A stretch of DNA of 52,526 nt, from positions 331,900 to 384,425 of the forward strand of contig OV299793.1 in the NCBI GenBank assembly GCA_923184405.1. Reading direction: 5' to 3'. A model generated the notes under the pieces. The model was not told where the DNA came from and ran no database searches. It worked only from the letters and a program-made list of their open reading frames with translations. Below are positions 9,250-21,029 of the stretch, one piece after another (position 1 is the first letter of the stretch; each line of letters opens with the position of its first letter). Made by a program: the position numbers and the translations under genes. This stretch comes from Neisseria meningitidis (GTDB lineage Bacteria > Pseudomonadota > Gammaproteobacteria > Burkholderiales > Neisseriaceae).

Positions 9250-9522
9250 TTATTCTTCAGAACTGCTGTAAGGACGGATGCTGACAGTTTTACGGTTCAG
9301 CGCACCTTTGGTTTTGAATTCGACATAACCGTCAACTTTGGCGAACAAAGTATGATCTTTACCCATACTTACGTTGTCGCCTGCGTGGAATTTGGTACCG
9401 CGTTGGCGTACGATGATGGAACCTGCAGGAATCAGCTCGTTGCCGTAGGCTTTAACGCCCAAGCGTTTGGCTTCTGAATCGCGACCGTTGCGGGTGCTGC
9501 CGCCTGCTTTTTTACTTGCCAT
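9250..9522 (-). CDS. rpmA: 50S ribosomal protein L27
   Basis: Intact 90-residue bL27, which reaches the peptidyl-transferase centre. The start [20 protein letters not shown] and the core [15 protein letters not shown] are standard. There is no N-terminal extension of the kind cleaved in Firmicutes. It follows rplU by 24 bases on the same strand, the conserved rplU-rpmA operon. Confidence 0.98.
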   Translation of the reverse strand: MASKKAGGSTRNGRDSEAKRLGVKAYGNELIPAGSIIVRQRGTKFHAGDNVSMGKDHTLFAKVDGYVEFKTKGALNRKTVSIRPYSSSEE

Positions 9523-9546
9523 TTGTAATGCTCCTAAGTTTTGAGG

Positions 9547-9854
9547 TTAGGCGATTGCCACGATTTCGATTTGGGTGAAATTTTGGCGGTGGCCTTGGCG
9601 TTTTTGGTAGTGTTTGCGGCGGCGCATTTTGAAGATGCGGACTTTTTCGCCACGACCGTGTGCCACTACTTCAGCTGTTACTTCTGCACCTTCGATAAAG
9701 GGTGCGCCAACTTTACAGATTCGCCGTCAGCAATCATCAAAACTTCGGTCAGTTCGATTTGGCTGTCGAGTTCGGCTGGTATCTGTTCTACTTTCAATTT
9801 TTCGCAGACGGAAACTTTATACTGTTTGCCGCCGGTTTTTACGACCGCGTACAT
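9547..9854 (-). pseudogene. rplU: 50S ribosomal protein L21, frameshifted
   Basis: bL21, expected at 102 residues. [31 protein letters not shown] and [12 protein letters not shown] read well from 9854. The frame is then lost: the codons for KVGAP read TAAAGTTGGCGCACC, one A short. The other frame continues through [20 protein letters not shown] to QIEIVAIA at the stop 9547-9549. Span 308 bases against 309 expected, so exactly one base is missing, in a homopolymer. L21 is needed for growth, so a sequencing deletion is the likely cause. Confidence 0.93.
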
Positions 9855-10077
9855 ACTCAACTCCATAAGGGTTATGGTTAATATCCGCACACCATTGTGC
9901 GGAACTCGGCATTATATTGTTATTTGCCTGTTTTGTCAAAGTTTGCGCGGTTCGGATAATCATATGCCGTCTGAAAAGATGTACCCTGATGGCTTTGCTG
10001 ATATAATTGCCCGCTATTTGAATCAGCTTTCAAGCGGTATCTGCCGTTTGACGGAAGCGTAAACCTGAGAGTCTGCC

Positions 10078-11051
10078 ATGCTCGAAAATCTGCCCTATTT
10101 CCAGCGACATCTGCCTGAAGACCTTGCCAAAGTCAATGAAGTCATCAACCGTGCGGTGCAATCCGATGTCGCACTGATTTCGCAAATCGGTACATATATC
10201 ATCAGCGCGGGCGGCAAACGCCTGCGTCCGATTATGACGATTTTGGCGGGTAAGGCGGTCGGTTATGATGACGAGAAACTGTATTCGCTGGCGGCGATGG
10301 TCGAATTTATCCACACTTCGACGCTGCTGCACGACGATGTCGTCGATGAAAGCGATTTGCGCCGTGGACGGGCAACGGCAAACAATCTGTTCGGCAATGC
10401 GGCGGCAGTGTTGGTTGGCGACTTTTTATACACGCGCGCCTTTCAACTGATGGTTGACTCGGACAGTATGCGCGTTTTGGAAGTGATGGCGGATGCAACC
10501 AACATTATTGCCGAGGGCGAAGTCATGCAGCTGATGAACATCGGCAATACGGACATTACCGAAGAACAATATATCCAAGTCATCCAATATAAAACAGCAA
10601 AATTGTTTGAAGCTGCCGCTCAAGTCAGCGCAATTTTGGGCAAGGCTTCCCCCGAACACGAACGGGCGTTGAAAGACTACGGTATGTATGTCGGTACGGC
10701 ATTCCAAATTATTGACGATGTGCTGGACTATTCCGGCGAAACCGAAGAAACCGGCAAAAACGTCGGCGACGATTTGGCGGAAGGAAAACCGACTTTGCCT
10801 TTGATTTATCTGATGCGTCAGGGTTCGAACAGGTTGCGAACGATGTGCGTACTGCTTTGGAAAATGCAGATCGCAGCTATTTTGAGAAAATCCACGATTA
10901 TGTCGTCCGTTCGGATGCTTTGGCATATTCAATAGGCGAGGCGCGCAAAGCAGTCGATTGTGCCGTTACCGCCTTGGATGCACTGCCCGACAGCGAAGTG
11001 AAGGATGCCATGATTCAGCTGGCGAAGGAATCTTTGGTCAGGGTGTCTTGA
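10078..11051 (+). pseudogene. ispB: Octaprenyl diphosphate synthase, frameshifted
   Basis: This long-chain trans-prenyltransferase makes the C40 side chain of ubiquinone-8. GGKRLRP is at residues 45-51, the first Asp-rich motif DDVVD at 86-90, and the second, IIDDVLD, near 212. The C-terminus ends in [13 protein letters not shown]. The span is 974 bases, one short of 325 codons. The break is near 10822, where RQGSEQVANDVR should be encoded but a C is missing. Ubiquinone synthesis should be needed, so I infer an artefact. The UPF0756 gene follows directly. Confidence 0.95.
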
Positions 11052-11055
11052 GGCG

Positions 11056-11501
11056 ATGAATTTCAGTTTTGTTCCCCTGTTTCCGGTTACGCTGATTCTG
11101 TTGGGGGTGGTCAGCAACAACAATTCGATTACCATCTCGGCAACCATATTGCTGCTGATGCAGCAGACGGCATTGGTACAGTTTGTCCCGTTGGTCGAGA
11201 AGCATGGGTTGAATCTCGGTATCATTCTTTTGACCATAGGGGTTTTGAGTCCGTTGGTTTCAGGAAAGGCGCAGGTTCCTCCTGTTGCCGAATTTTTGAA
11301 TTTTAAAATGATATCCGCCGTTTTTATCGGTATTTTCGTGGCTTGGCTGGCGGGACGCGGCGTGCCTTTGATGGGACAGCAGCCTGTTTTAATTACAGGG
11401 CTGTTAATCGGGACGGTTATCGGGGTGGCATTTATGGGCGGTATCCCTGTCGGGCCGCTGATTGCGTACGGCATCTTGTCTTTGTCGTCGGAAAGGGTTA
11501 A
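11056..11501 (+). CDS. UPF0756 (YeaL-type) small membrane protein
   Basis: A 148-residue inner-membrane protein of unknown function, beginning [20 protein letters not shown]. About four or five hydrophobic segments follow, including [34 protein letters not shown] and [20 protein letters not shown]. The family normally ends about ILSFVVGKG. Here a T is missing from the TCTTTTGTC stretch, so the literal frame runs through the tRNA gene downstream. I place the true stop at TAA 11499-11501. It is probably co-transcribed with ispB, with only 4 bases between them. Confidence 0.85.
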
Positions 11502-11520
11502 AATCTCCTTTTCATTTCGG

Positions 11521-11592
11521 CTCGCCATAGTTCAACGGATAGAACGTATGCCTCCTAAGCGTAAAATACAGGTTCGATTCCTGTTGGCGAGG
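11521..11592 (+). tRNA. tRNA-Arg (anticodon CCT)
   Basis: The acceptor stem CTCGCCA pairs with TGGCGAG. The anticodon stem TATGC/GCGTA holds the loop CTCCTAA with anticodon CCT at 11554-11556. The T-arm is ACAGG-TTCGATT-CCTGT. The CCA end is not encoded. It decodes the rare AGG codon. Confidence 0.92.
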
Positions 11593-11644
11593 TTTGACGA
11601 TTTGCATTTGTCTGTTTCCCGTGTTGCGGGAAGTTTCCGATATA

Positions 11645-11673
11645 AGGCCTTTCAGTGTTGGAGGGCTTTTTTG
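11645..11673 (+). terminator. Candidate terminator after tRNA-Arg
   Basis: GCCTT and AGGGC flank a short loop and are followed by six T residues, about 55 bases after the tRNA. Confidence 0.55.
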
Positions 11674-11789
11674 CCATCTGAAACTTTTTCTTCCTGTTTG
11701 AAAAACCGACCTTTAGGACGGTAGAATCATGAAATGATTTTCAGGCTACGTAAAAGATGTTCCGGCTTGGAAATCTGTTGTTTTATGAT

Positions 11790-11944
11790 ATAGTGGATTA
11801 ACTTAAATCAGGACAAGGCGACAAAGCCGCAGACAGTACAGATAGTACAGAACTGATTCACTTGGTGCTTCAGCACCTTAGAGAATCGTTCTCTTTGAGC
11901 TAAGGCGAGGCAACGCCGTACTGGTTTAAATTTAATCCACTATA
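11790..11944. repeat. Correia repeat enclosed element upstream of pilF
   Basis: A 155-base element from TATAGTGGATTAAC to TTTAATCCACTATA, inverted relative to the others listed here (CTTAGAGAATCGTTCTC and GCTAAGGCGAGG are read on this strand). It ends 45 bases before pilF, so it could influence pilF transcription; that is inference. Confidence 0.92.
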
Positions 11945-11989
11945 AAAGCTGTACAGGTATAACAATGAATAAATTTGGGATAAGGTCGT

Positions 11990-13662
11990 ATGAGCGTAGG
12001 TTTGCTGAGGATTCTGGTTCAAAACCAGGTGGTTACTGTTGAGCAGGCCGAGCATTACTACAATGAGTCGCAGGCGGGTAAAGAAGTGATGCTGATGCTG
12101 TTTTCAGACGGTGTCATTTCGCCCAAGTCGCTTGCGGCATTGATTGCGAGGGTGTTCAGTTATTCGATTCTTGATTTGCGTCATTATCCGCGCCACAGGG
12201 TGCTGATGGGGTGTTGACGGAGGAGCAGATGGTGGAGTTCCACTGTGTGCCGGTTTTCCGTCAGGGCGACAAAGTATTTTTTGCGGTTTCCGATCCGACA
12301 CAGATGCCGCAAATTCAGAAAACCGTTTCTGCCGCAGGGATTGAGGTTGAGTTGGTCATTGTCGAGGATGACCAGTTGGCGGGTTTGCTCGATTGGGTGG
12401 GTTGCGTTCGACATCGCTGCTTCAGGAGCTTGGGGAGGGCAGGAGGAAGAGGAAAGCCACACCCTGTATATCGACAACGAGGAGGCGAAGACGGCCCTGT
12501 TCCGAGGTTTATCCATAAGACTTTGTCGGATGCCTTGCGCAGCGGGGCATCGGACATCCATTTCGAGTTTTACGAACACAATGCCCGTATCCGTTTCCGT
12601 GTGGACGGGCAGCTCCGCGAAGTGGTTCAGCCGCCCATTGCGGTAAAGGGGCAGCTTGCTTCCCGGATTAAGGTAATGTCGCGTTTGGACATTTCCGAAA
12701 AACGGATACCGCAGGACGGCAGGATGCAGCTGACCTTTCAAAAGGGCGGCAAGCCTGTCGATTTCCGTGTCAGCACATTGCCGACGCTGTTTGGCGAAAA
12801 GGTCGTGATGCGGATTTTGAATTCCGATGCCGCGTCTTTGAACATCGACCAGCTCGGTTTTGAGCCGTTTCAGAAAAAATTGTTGTTGGAAGCGATTCAC
12901 CGTCCCTACGGGATGGTGCTGGTAACCGATCCGACGGGTTCAGGCAAGACGGTGTCGCTCTATACCTGTTTGAATATTTTGAATACGGAGTCGGTAAATA
13001 TTGCAACGGCGGAAGACCCTGCCGAGATTAACCTGCCGGGCATCAATCAGGTTAACGTCAATGATAAGCAGGGCCTGACTTTTGCCGCTGCTTTGAAGTC
13101 TTACCTGCGTCAGGACCCGGACATCATTATGGTCGGTGAGATTCGTGATTTGGAAACTGCCGATATTGCGATTAAGGCGGCACAAACAGGGCATATGGTG
13201 TTTTCCACCCTGCACACCAATAATGCGTCAACGACGTTGTCGCGTATGCTGAATATGGGTGTCGCGCCGTTTAATATTGCCAGTTCGGTCAGCCTGATTA
13301 TGGCGCAGCGTCTTTTACGCAGGCTGTGTTCGAGCTGCAAACAGGAAGTGGAACGCCCGTCTGCCTCTGCTTTGAAGGAAGTCAGCTTCACCGATGAGGA
13401 CCTTGCAAAAGATTGGAAACTTTACCGCGCCGTCGGTTGCGACCGTTGCCGGGGGCAGGGTTATAAGGGGCGTGCGGGCGTGTATGAGGTTATGCCCATC
13501 AGCGAAGAAATGCAGCGTGTGATTATGAACAACGGTACGGAAGTGGATATTTTGGACGTTGCCTATAAGGAGGGTATGGTGGATTTGCGCCGGGCAGGTA
13601 TTTTGAAAGTTATGCAGGGCATTACTTCATTGGAAGAGGTAACGGCAAATACCAACGATTAG
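11990..13662 (+). pseudogene. pilF: PilF, type IV pilus assembly ATPase
   Basis: PilF (PilB/GspE family) is the cytoplasmic hexameric ATPase that powers pilus extension. [21 protein letters not shown] opens the GspE N-terminal domain. [20 protein letters not shown] follows, then the Walker A region [13 protein letters not shown]. Asp replaces the first Gly of GPTGSGKT. The Asp box ATAEDPAEI and the Walker B region [16 protein letters not shown] follow, then the His box [10 protein letters not shown] four-Cys zinc site comes next (CSSC and CDRC). The frame breaks near 12200 and again around 12400-12490. Expected length 558. pilD and pilG are nearby on the other strand. Confidence 0.95.
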
Positions 13663-13674
13663 GTTTGAGAATGA

Positions 13675-13712
13675 AAATGCCGTCTGAAGCGTGTTTGTTT
13701 CAGACGGCATTT
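13675..13712. terminator. Bidirectional uptake-signal terminator
   Basis: ATGCCGTCTGAAGC and its inverted partner TTTCAGACGGCAT form a hairpin between the converging pilF and yacG genes, able to end transcription in both directions. Confidence 0.85.
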
Positions 13713-13746
13713 GACTTTCAGGGTGTTTGCCGGGAAGGCGGGGCGG

Positions 13747-13955
13747 TCAGCGGTATGCCATGTCGGGTTCGGATATTTCAGCAAACTTTCCGTTTGGCTG
13801 GAAACCGTATATTTCCCGTCTGCCCATCCGCCCAAGTCGATCAGTTTGCAGCGTTGCGAACAGAAGGGGCGGAATGCGTTTTCCGGTTTCCATACTACTG
13901 CCGTTTGACAGGTCGGACATTTGACTTGAAGGCGTGTTTGCCGCGATTCAGTCAT
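13747..13955 (-). pseudogene. yacG: YacG, DNA gyrase inhibitor / zinc protein
   Basis: A small zinc-finger protein that in E. coli binds GyrB and inhibits gyrase. From 13955 it reads [20 protein letters not shown] and [20 protein letters not shown]. This gives the four zinc ligands in the C-x2-C ... C-x3-C pattern. After QTESL one base is missing; the other frame ends in [10 protein letters not shown] at TGA 13747-13749. The span is 209 bases against 210 expected. The start overlaps the end of coaE by 8 bases, so translation is probably coupled. Confidence 0.88.
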
Positions 13956-14579
13956 TGTGTTTTCCTTGTGTTGGTTTTGAGGCGAAAATCCCTGAATAAA
14001 ACGCGTGCAGGCGCATTGTTTTCTCACACAGGCTTTTGAGGCTGCCGTCATTGAGCAGCACATCGTCTGCAAGCAGCAGGCGTTCGGATTCGGATGCCTG
14101 ATGGCTGATGATGTCCGCCACCTCGCCGCGCGTCAGCCCGCTGCGGGCCATCACCCTGCCGATACGTTTTTCCAAAGGTGCGCTTATGGTCAGGACACGC
14201 CGTATCAGGCTGACAAATTGACGCTTTTCCGTCAGCAGCGGAATTTCGACAATGCCGTAAACCGCATCGGTAAAGGTTTCTTGCTGTTTTTGATTTCTGA
14301 GAAAATCAGCGGCAACATCACGGATTCGAGCAAGGCTTTTCGCGATGGGGAGGCAAAGACTTCTTTACGCAATATGTCGCGCCGCAACAAACCCTGTGTG
14401 TCAAAAACGGTGTCGCCGAACAGCCGCCTGATTTCCGGCAGGGCGATGCCGTCTGAAGCCGTCAGCGAGTGCGCCGCCGCGTCCGCATCGATGCGCGGCA
14501 CGCCCAAATCGGCAAAACATTGCGCGGCTGCCGATTTGCCGCTGCCGATTCCGCAGGTCAGCCCGACCCATACCGTCAT
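13948..14579 (-). pseudogene. coaE: Dephospho-CoA kinase, frameshifted
   Basis: CoaE phosphorylates dephospho-CoA, the last step of coenzyme A synthesis. MTVWVGLTCGIGSGKSAAAQ contains the P-loop with Cys where GLTGGIGSGKS is usual. DLGVPRIDADAAAH, RRDILRKEVF and KALLESVMLPLI are typical. The frame fails near 14290 (the KKQQET region). It resumes through [18 protein letters not shown] to the end at 13948. The span of 632 bases is one short of 211 codons. The pathway is essential, so the indel is probably not real. Confidence 0.93.
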
Positions 14580-14580
14580 C

Positions 14581-15439
14581 TTACAGCACCGGATGGGTCA
14601 GCCACCAGTTGACCGCCCGCCATACGGAATCGTTTGCCGTAAAATTATCCAGCCCGAAACTGTCAGTGCGGGGCCGAAGGCTAAATGCTGCCCCTTGGCG
14701 ACGCGCATAACGATTGCCGCGACCAAACCGATCAGCGAGGAAACAAAAATCAGCACGGGCAATGCGGATATGCCGAGCCACGCGCCCAATGCGGCAATCA
14801 GTTTGAAATCTCCGTTGCCCATACCGATTTCGCCTTTAATCAGTTTATATACCGCGCATAAAAGCCATATCGAACCATAGCCGGCAACCGCACCTAAAAC
14901 GGCAGACTGCAAAGGCACGAAGCCGCCGTCCAAATTAAATATCAGCCCCAGCCAAATCAAGGGCAGTGTCATCGAGTCGGGCAGGTATTGGGTGTCCGCA
15001 TCGATAAAGGTCAGGGAAATCAGAAACGCGGTCAGTATCAAACCGCCCAATGTAATCCAAGACCAGCCGTATTGCCAGGCGACCAGCCCGAATAATACGC
15101 CGGTCAGCAGCTCGATTAAGGGATAACGTATGCTGATTTTGGTTTGGCAGGAAGCGCATTTGCCGCGCAGGAGCAGGTAGCTGACAATCGGGATGTTCTG
15201 CCACGCGCGTATCGGCACGCGGCATTTGGGACAGCAGGAATCCGGTTTCATCAGGTTGAAGGTACGGCTTTCCTCTTCGGTCAGCGGCAGGTTTAAATGT
15301 TTTTGGCAAATACCGTCCAGCCGCGTTCCATCATGACCTGCACGCGGTAAATGACGACGTTTAAGAAACTGCCGACCAGCAGCCCGAACACCGCTGCCAA
15401 AGGCACGGCAAACGGCGACAATACAGACAAATCAGACAT
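14581..15439 (-). pseudogene. pilD: PilD, prepilin peptidase / N-methylase
   Basis: This inner-membrane aspartic protease cleaves and N-methylates type IV prepilins. From 15439 it reads MSDLSVLSPFAVPLAAVFGL and LLVGSFLNVVIYRVQVMMER. A frame change near 15310-15260 follows. Next are CCPKCRVPIRAWQNIPI and CASCQTKISIRYP, the two CxxC pairs of the cytoplasmic domain. The catalytic aspartates lie in TFIDADTQYLPD and GMGNGDFKLIA. A second break occurs near 14630, before the C-terminal NDSVWRAVNWWLTHPVL. The expected length is 285. Confidence 0.94.
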
Positions 15440-15512
15440 ATTTTGTTCTCAATGTATTCAAAACAAAAACAAACCGGCGCAGAGCGAATCCGCGCCGGAT
15501 CTGTGCGGCAAA

Positions 15513-16741
15513 TCAGGCGACCACGTTGCCCAAATTAAACAGCGGCAGATACATGGCGACCAGAAGCGTGCCGATGACCAAGCCTAAAATCACGATAATG
15601 ATCGGCTCCATCATAGCGGACAGCCTGCCGACCGCATTGTCCACCTCGTCTTCGTAAAATTCGGCGGCTTTGTTGAGCATATCGTCCAAAGAACCCGATT
15701 CCTCGCCGATGGAAGACATCTGCAACATCATATTGGGGAACAGTTCCGTCGCACGCATCCCCGAAGTCATAGACAAACCTTGGATGACGCGCGTACGGAT
15801 TTCCCGGGTGGCTTCTTCATAGATTAAATTGCCCGCCGCGCCAACAGTGGAGTCCAATACATCGACCAAAGGCACGCCTGCCGCAATCAGCGTCGCTGTC
15901 GTCCTGCCCCAGCGAACAATCGTCCCTTTGCGGACAATGTCTCCGAAAATCGGCATACGCAGCAGTATGGCATCCATACGCCGTTGGATTTTAATCGAAC
16001 GCGCCTTCAATTTAAGGAAGCCGTATATGGCAAAGCCCAGTGCGATCAGCACCATCCAGCCGTATGAGACGAAAAAGTCGGACATATCCATCACTGTTTG
16101 GGTCAGTGCGGGAAGCTCCGCGCCCATATTGGCGTAAACTTCTTTAAAGGCGGGCAGTACGAAAATCATCATCACGAATACCAAACCGATGGCGACGGCG
16201 ATGACGGATACCGGATAGGTCAGTGCGGTTTTTACCTTTGCGGATGGCCTGGGTTTTTCTTTGTAAATTGCCAATTTGTCCAGCAGGCTTTCCAATACGC
16301 CGCCTGTTTCGCCTGCCGCAACCAGGTTGCGTAGAAGCGGTCGAAATATTTCGGGTGGTTTGAGAATGCGCGGCTCAACGAGCTGCCCTGTTCCACTTCG
16401 CCTCGGATTTCCATCAGCATTTCCGTCATAGACGGGTTGCCGTGTCCGCGCGCCACGATTTCAAATGCCTGCATCAGCGGCAGGCCCGCTTTAATCATCG
16501 TGGACAGCTGGCGGGTGAAAACGGTGATGTCTTCTAGTGTGATTTTGCGCTTGGAGCTTGTTTTCACACGGGTAATCTGCAACGGGCGGATGCCGCGTTT
16601 TGCCAGTTTTTTGCGCGCCTCTTCTTCGGTAAACGCGGATACTTCGCCGTTGACCAGTTTGTCGGAGGCGGAATGCCTGCCTTCAAAGATAAAGCGTTTT
16701 TCTTTCTTTGCGAACAAAGAAAATCCTCCGTTTTTAGCCAT
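15513..16741 (-). pseudogene. pilG: PilG (PilC/GspF family), pilus platform protein
   Basis: This polytopic inner-membrane protein is the platform on which PilF acts. MAKNGGFSLFAKKEKRFIFE opens at 16741. RKITLEDITVFTRQLSTMIKAG and LPLMQAFEIVARGH follow in the first GspF domain. The frame is lost between 16330 and 16240, at the FYCNLVAAGETGGVLE region. It then runs from ESLLDKLAIYKEK through MMIFVLPAFKEVYANMG to MEPIIIVILGLVIGTLLVAM and LPLFNLGNVVA. The usual length is 410 residues; the span is four bases short. It lies directly upstream of pilD on the same strand. Confidence 0.94.
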
Positions 16742-16960
16742 ATTCTAGCCCCGTAAAGTAATTGGAATAAAATGTAAGAAACATCGTTAAAAACAGTACC
16801 AACGTGTTCCCGGTAAGATGAAAACTGCCGACATCCCGCCTGCGGGCGGCAAACGGGACAGAATCGGATGCGATTATACCTTATTTAGGCGGCTGTCCGC
16901 ATTTATGGTACACAATAAATCTTGCGGGATATTGTTGCGGGTCAAATGTCGGCCGGAGGG

Positions 16961-17115
16961 TATAGTGAATTAACAAAAACCGGTACAGCGTTGGCTCGCC
17001 TTAGCTCAAGAGAGAACGATTCTCTAAGGTGCTGAAGCACCAAGTGAATCGGTTCCATACTATTTGTACTGTCTGCGGCTCGCCGCCTTGTCCTGATTTT
17101 TGTTAATTCACTATA
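16961..17115. repeat. Correia repeat enclosed element upstream of pgi
   Basis: A 155-base element bounded by TATAGTGAATTAAC and TTAATTCACTATA, with the CTCGCCTTAGCTCAAG, GAACGATTCTCTAAGG and AAGCACCAAGTGAATC core. It sits between the divergent pilG and pgi genes. The rest of 16742-17247 shows no further gene. Confidence 0.93.
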
Positions 17116-17247
17116 TTTTCGCCATATGGAAATAAGGTGCTATTGGACGCGGCGGGCGGTGTTCCGGAGATTCGCCAAAGCCGCTGCCGTTTGTTAAACT
17201 ACATTCTGCTACATTTTAATCCGGTTCTGAAAAATCAAGGAAAACAG

Positions 17248-18888
<1,641 letters not shown>

Positions 18889-19076
18889 AAAAAGACGCCC
18901 AAAGGCGCCCAATACCTGCCGCCCGCCCGATTCCGAAACGCCAATGTTCGGCAACCGCCTGCGTATTGCTGACGAATATGCGTTTGCGTGGCACAATAGC
19001 GCATTCATTTCAAATGAACATACTGCCCGAAAATACCAACAAGCGTCCCACGAAACATCTCACATAAGGAAACATT

Positions 19077-19900
19077 ATGTCTTTGCAAAACATCATCGAA
19101 ACCGCCTTTGAAAACCGCGCGGACATCAACCCTGACCACCGTTACTCCCGAGAAGTCCAAAGAAGCCGCAGTTGAAACCATCCGACAACTCGATTCCGCC
19201 AAACTGCGCGTTGCCGAACGCCTGGGCGTAGGTAAGTGGAAAGTCAACGAATGGGCGAAAAAGCCGTGTTGCTGTCCTTAAACATCCAAGACAACGAAGT
19301 CCTCAACGACGGCGTGAACAAAAAATTCGACAAAGTGCAGACCAGTTTGCCGACTGGTCTGAAGACGGGTTCAAAACGCAGGCTTCGCGCCGTTCCGGTG
19401 CGGTTGCCCGACGGCAGCTTTGTGGCGAAAAATGTCATGCTGATGCCGTCGTACGTCAACATCGGCGCATACGTCGTACGTAGCGCGCGATGGGCCGATA
19501 CTTGGGCGACTGTCGGCCTTTGCGCGCAAATCGGCAAAAACGTGCACTTGAGTGGCGGTGTCGGTATCGGCGGTGTACTGAACTCCCTGCAGGCCGCCCC
19601 TACCACCACTGTTACAACCGCTTCATCGGTGTTCAAACTTCTTCGTTGAGGGCGTGATCATTCGAAGCGCAGCGGATTTCTGATGGCAACAATAATAATC
19701 CACCAAAATCTTCGACCGCACCACCGCATGAAATCTATCAAGGCCGTCGTACCGACAGGTCCAGTTACGTAGTGTCATCGGGCACTACGCCTTCCAAAGA
19801 CAGCAGCCACAGCCTTTACTGCGCCGTCATCGTCAAACGCGTGGAGCGCGCAAACCCGTGCGAAAACCAGCGTGAACGAAAATTGCTGCGCGGCATCTGA
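19077..19900 (+). pseudogene. dapD: DapD, tetrahydrodipicolinate N-succinyltransferase
   Basis: DapD acts in the succinylase branch of lysine and meso-diaminopimelate synthesis. MSLQNIIETAFENRADI begins at 19077. TIRQLDS-KLRVAERLGV and [13 protein letters not shown] follow. [18 protein letters not shown] belongs to the left-handed beta-helix of hexapeptide repeats. Near the end are VPTG and SLYCAVIVKRV, then LLRGI at TGA 19898-19900. Roughly one error occurs every 20-40 bases from here to about 24350, far more than in pilG or tspA. Diaminopimelate is needed for the cell wall, so these errors cannot all be real. Confidence 0.85.
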
Positions 19901-19928
19901 TGCCTTAAACCGTATTTGGAAACGTCCG

Positions 19929-19959
19929 ATGCCGTCTGAAATCCGCTTCGGACGGCATT
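19929..19959 (+). terminator. Terminator after dapD
   Basis: ATGCCGTCTGAAATCCG and CGGACGGCATT form the uptake-signal hairpin 28 bases after the dapD stop. Confidence 0.75.
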
Positions 19960-20064
19960 GCCAGTTACAATTGCATGCTGCAACGTGAGAAACACAGAAA
20001 CAGGGACAATTTTGCCATAATCAACAGTTTAGAACAAACCGAACACTATTTGTGAGGATACAAA

Positions 20065-20840
20065 ATGGGTTCTCTACAAGGCAAAAAATCCTGATCACCG
20101 GCGATGATTTCCGAGCGTTCCATCGCTCACGGCATCGCCAAAGAATGCCGCGAACAAGGCGCGGAACTGGCGTTTACCTACGTTGTGGACAAATCCGGAA
20201 GAGCGCGTCCGCAAAGATAGCGGCGGAAGCGGATTCCGAACCCGCAGTTCCGCTGCGATGTCGCCAGCGACGACGAAATCAAACCAAGCGCCCGCCGATT
20301 TGGGCAACATGTGGGAACGAGCTGGAACGGTTTGGCGCATTCCATCGGTTTTGCGCCGAAAGAAGCCTTGAGCGGCGACTCTCGACAGCATCAGCGAAGC
20401 GTTCAACACCGCACACGAAATTTCCGCATACAGCCCGCCCGCATTGGCAAAAGCCGCCCGTCCGATGATGCGCGGCAGAAACTCCGCCATCGTTGCCCTG
20501 ACTACTCGGCGCGGTGCGCTGATTCCGAATTACAACGTGATGGGTATGGCAAAAGCCAGCCTTGAGGCGGGCATCCGTTTTACCGCCGCCTGTCCGGGCA
20601 AAGAAGCGCATCCGCTGCAACGGCATTTCCGCAGGCCTGAATAAAACGCGAGCCGCCTCCGCATCGCCACGATTCTCGGCAAACCCTCCGCACACGCTCG
20701 CCGCCCACAATCCGCTCCCCGCCGCAACGTTACCATCGGTAAGAAGTCGGCACACCGCCGCCTTCCTGCCGTCCGACCCGTCGTCCGGCATTACCTACTG
20801 AAATCACTTACGCTGACGCGCGCACACAGCATTGAATAAC
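20065..20840 (+). pseudogene. fabI: FabI, enoyl-ACP reductase, heavily degraded
   Basis: FabI is the NADH-dependent enoyl-ACP reductase of fatty-acid elongation, the triclosan target. The start ATGGGTTCTCTACAAGG and MISERSIAHGIAKE lie on either side of an early indel. CREQGAELAFTYVVD and RCDVASDDEI follow, then MWERAGTVWR-IPSVLRRK, a garbled form of the GLVHSIGFAP region. YNVMGMAKASLEAGIRF contains the YxxxK active-site Lys. FLPSDPSSGIT is the FLxSDxSSGIT motif near the end. The 3' boundary is only approximate. I see about one indel per 20-30 bases. Confidence 0.8.
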
Positions 20841-21029
20841 GAGAGACAATCCGACGGATTCAAATCCGTCCGCCGTCCGGACCGCGTGATGTCCGTATCG
20901 CGTAACGGTTTCGCCGCGGTTTGCCGTCCGAAGCGTATTCCTAGGGAAATGTCTGACTAGCTGCAGGTGCAGCGGAAAAGGTCCGAACAAAAATGCCGGC
21001 CCAAACGCCATTTGGGTATTCAGACAGCA

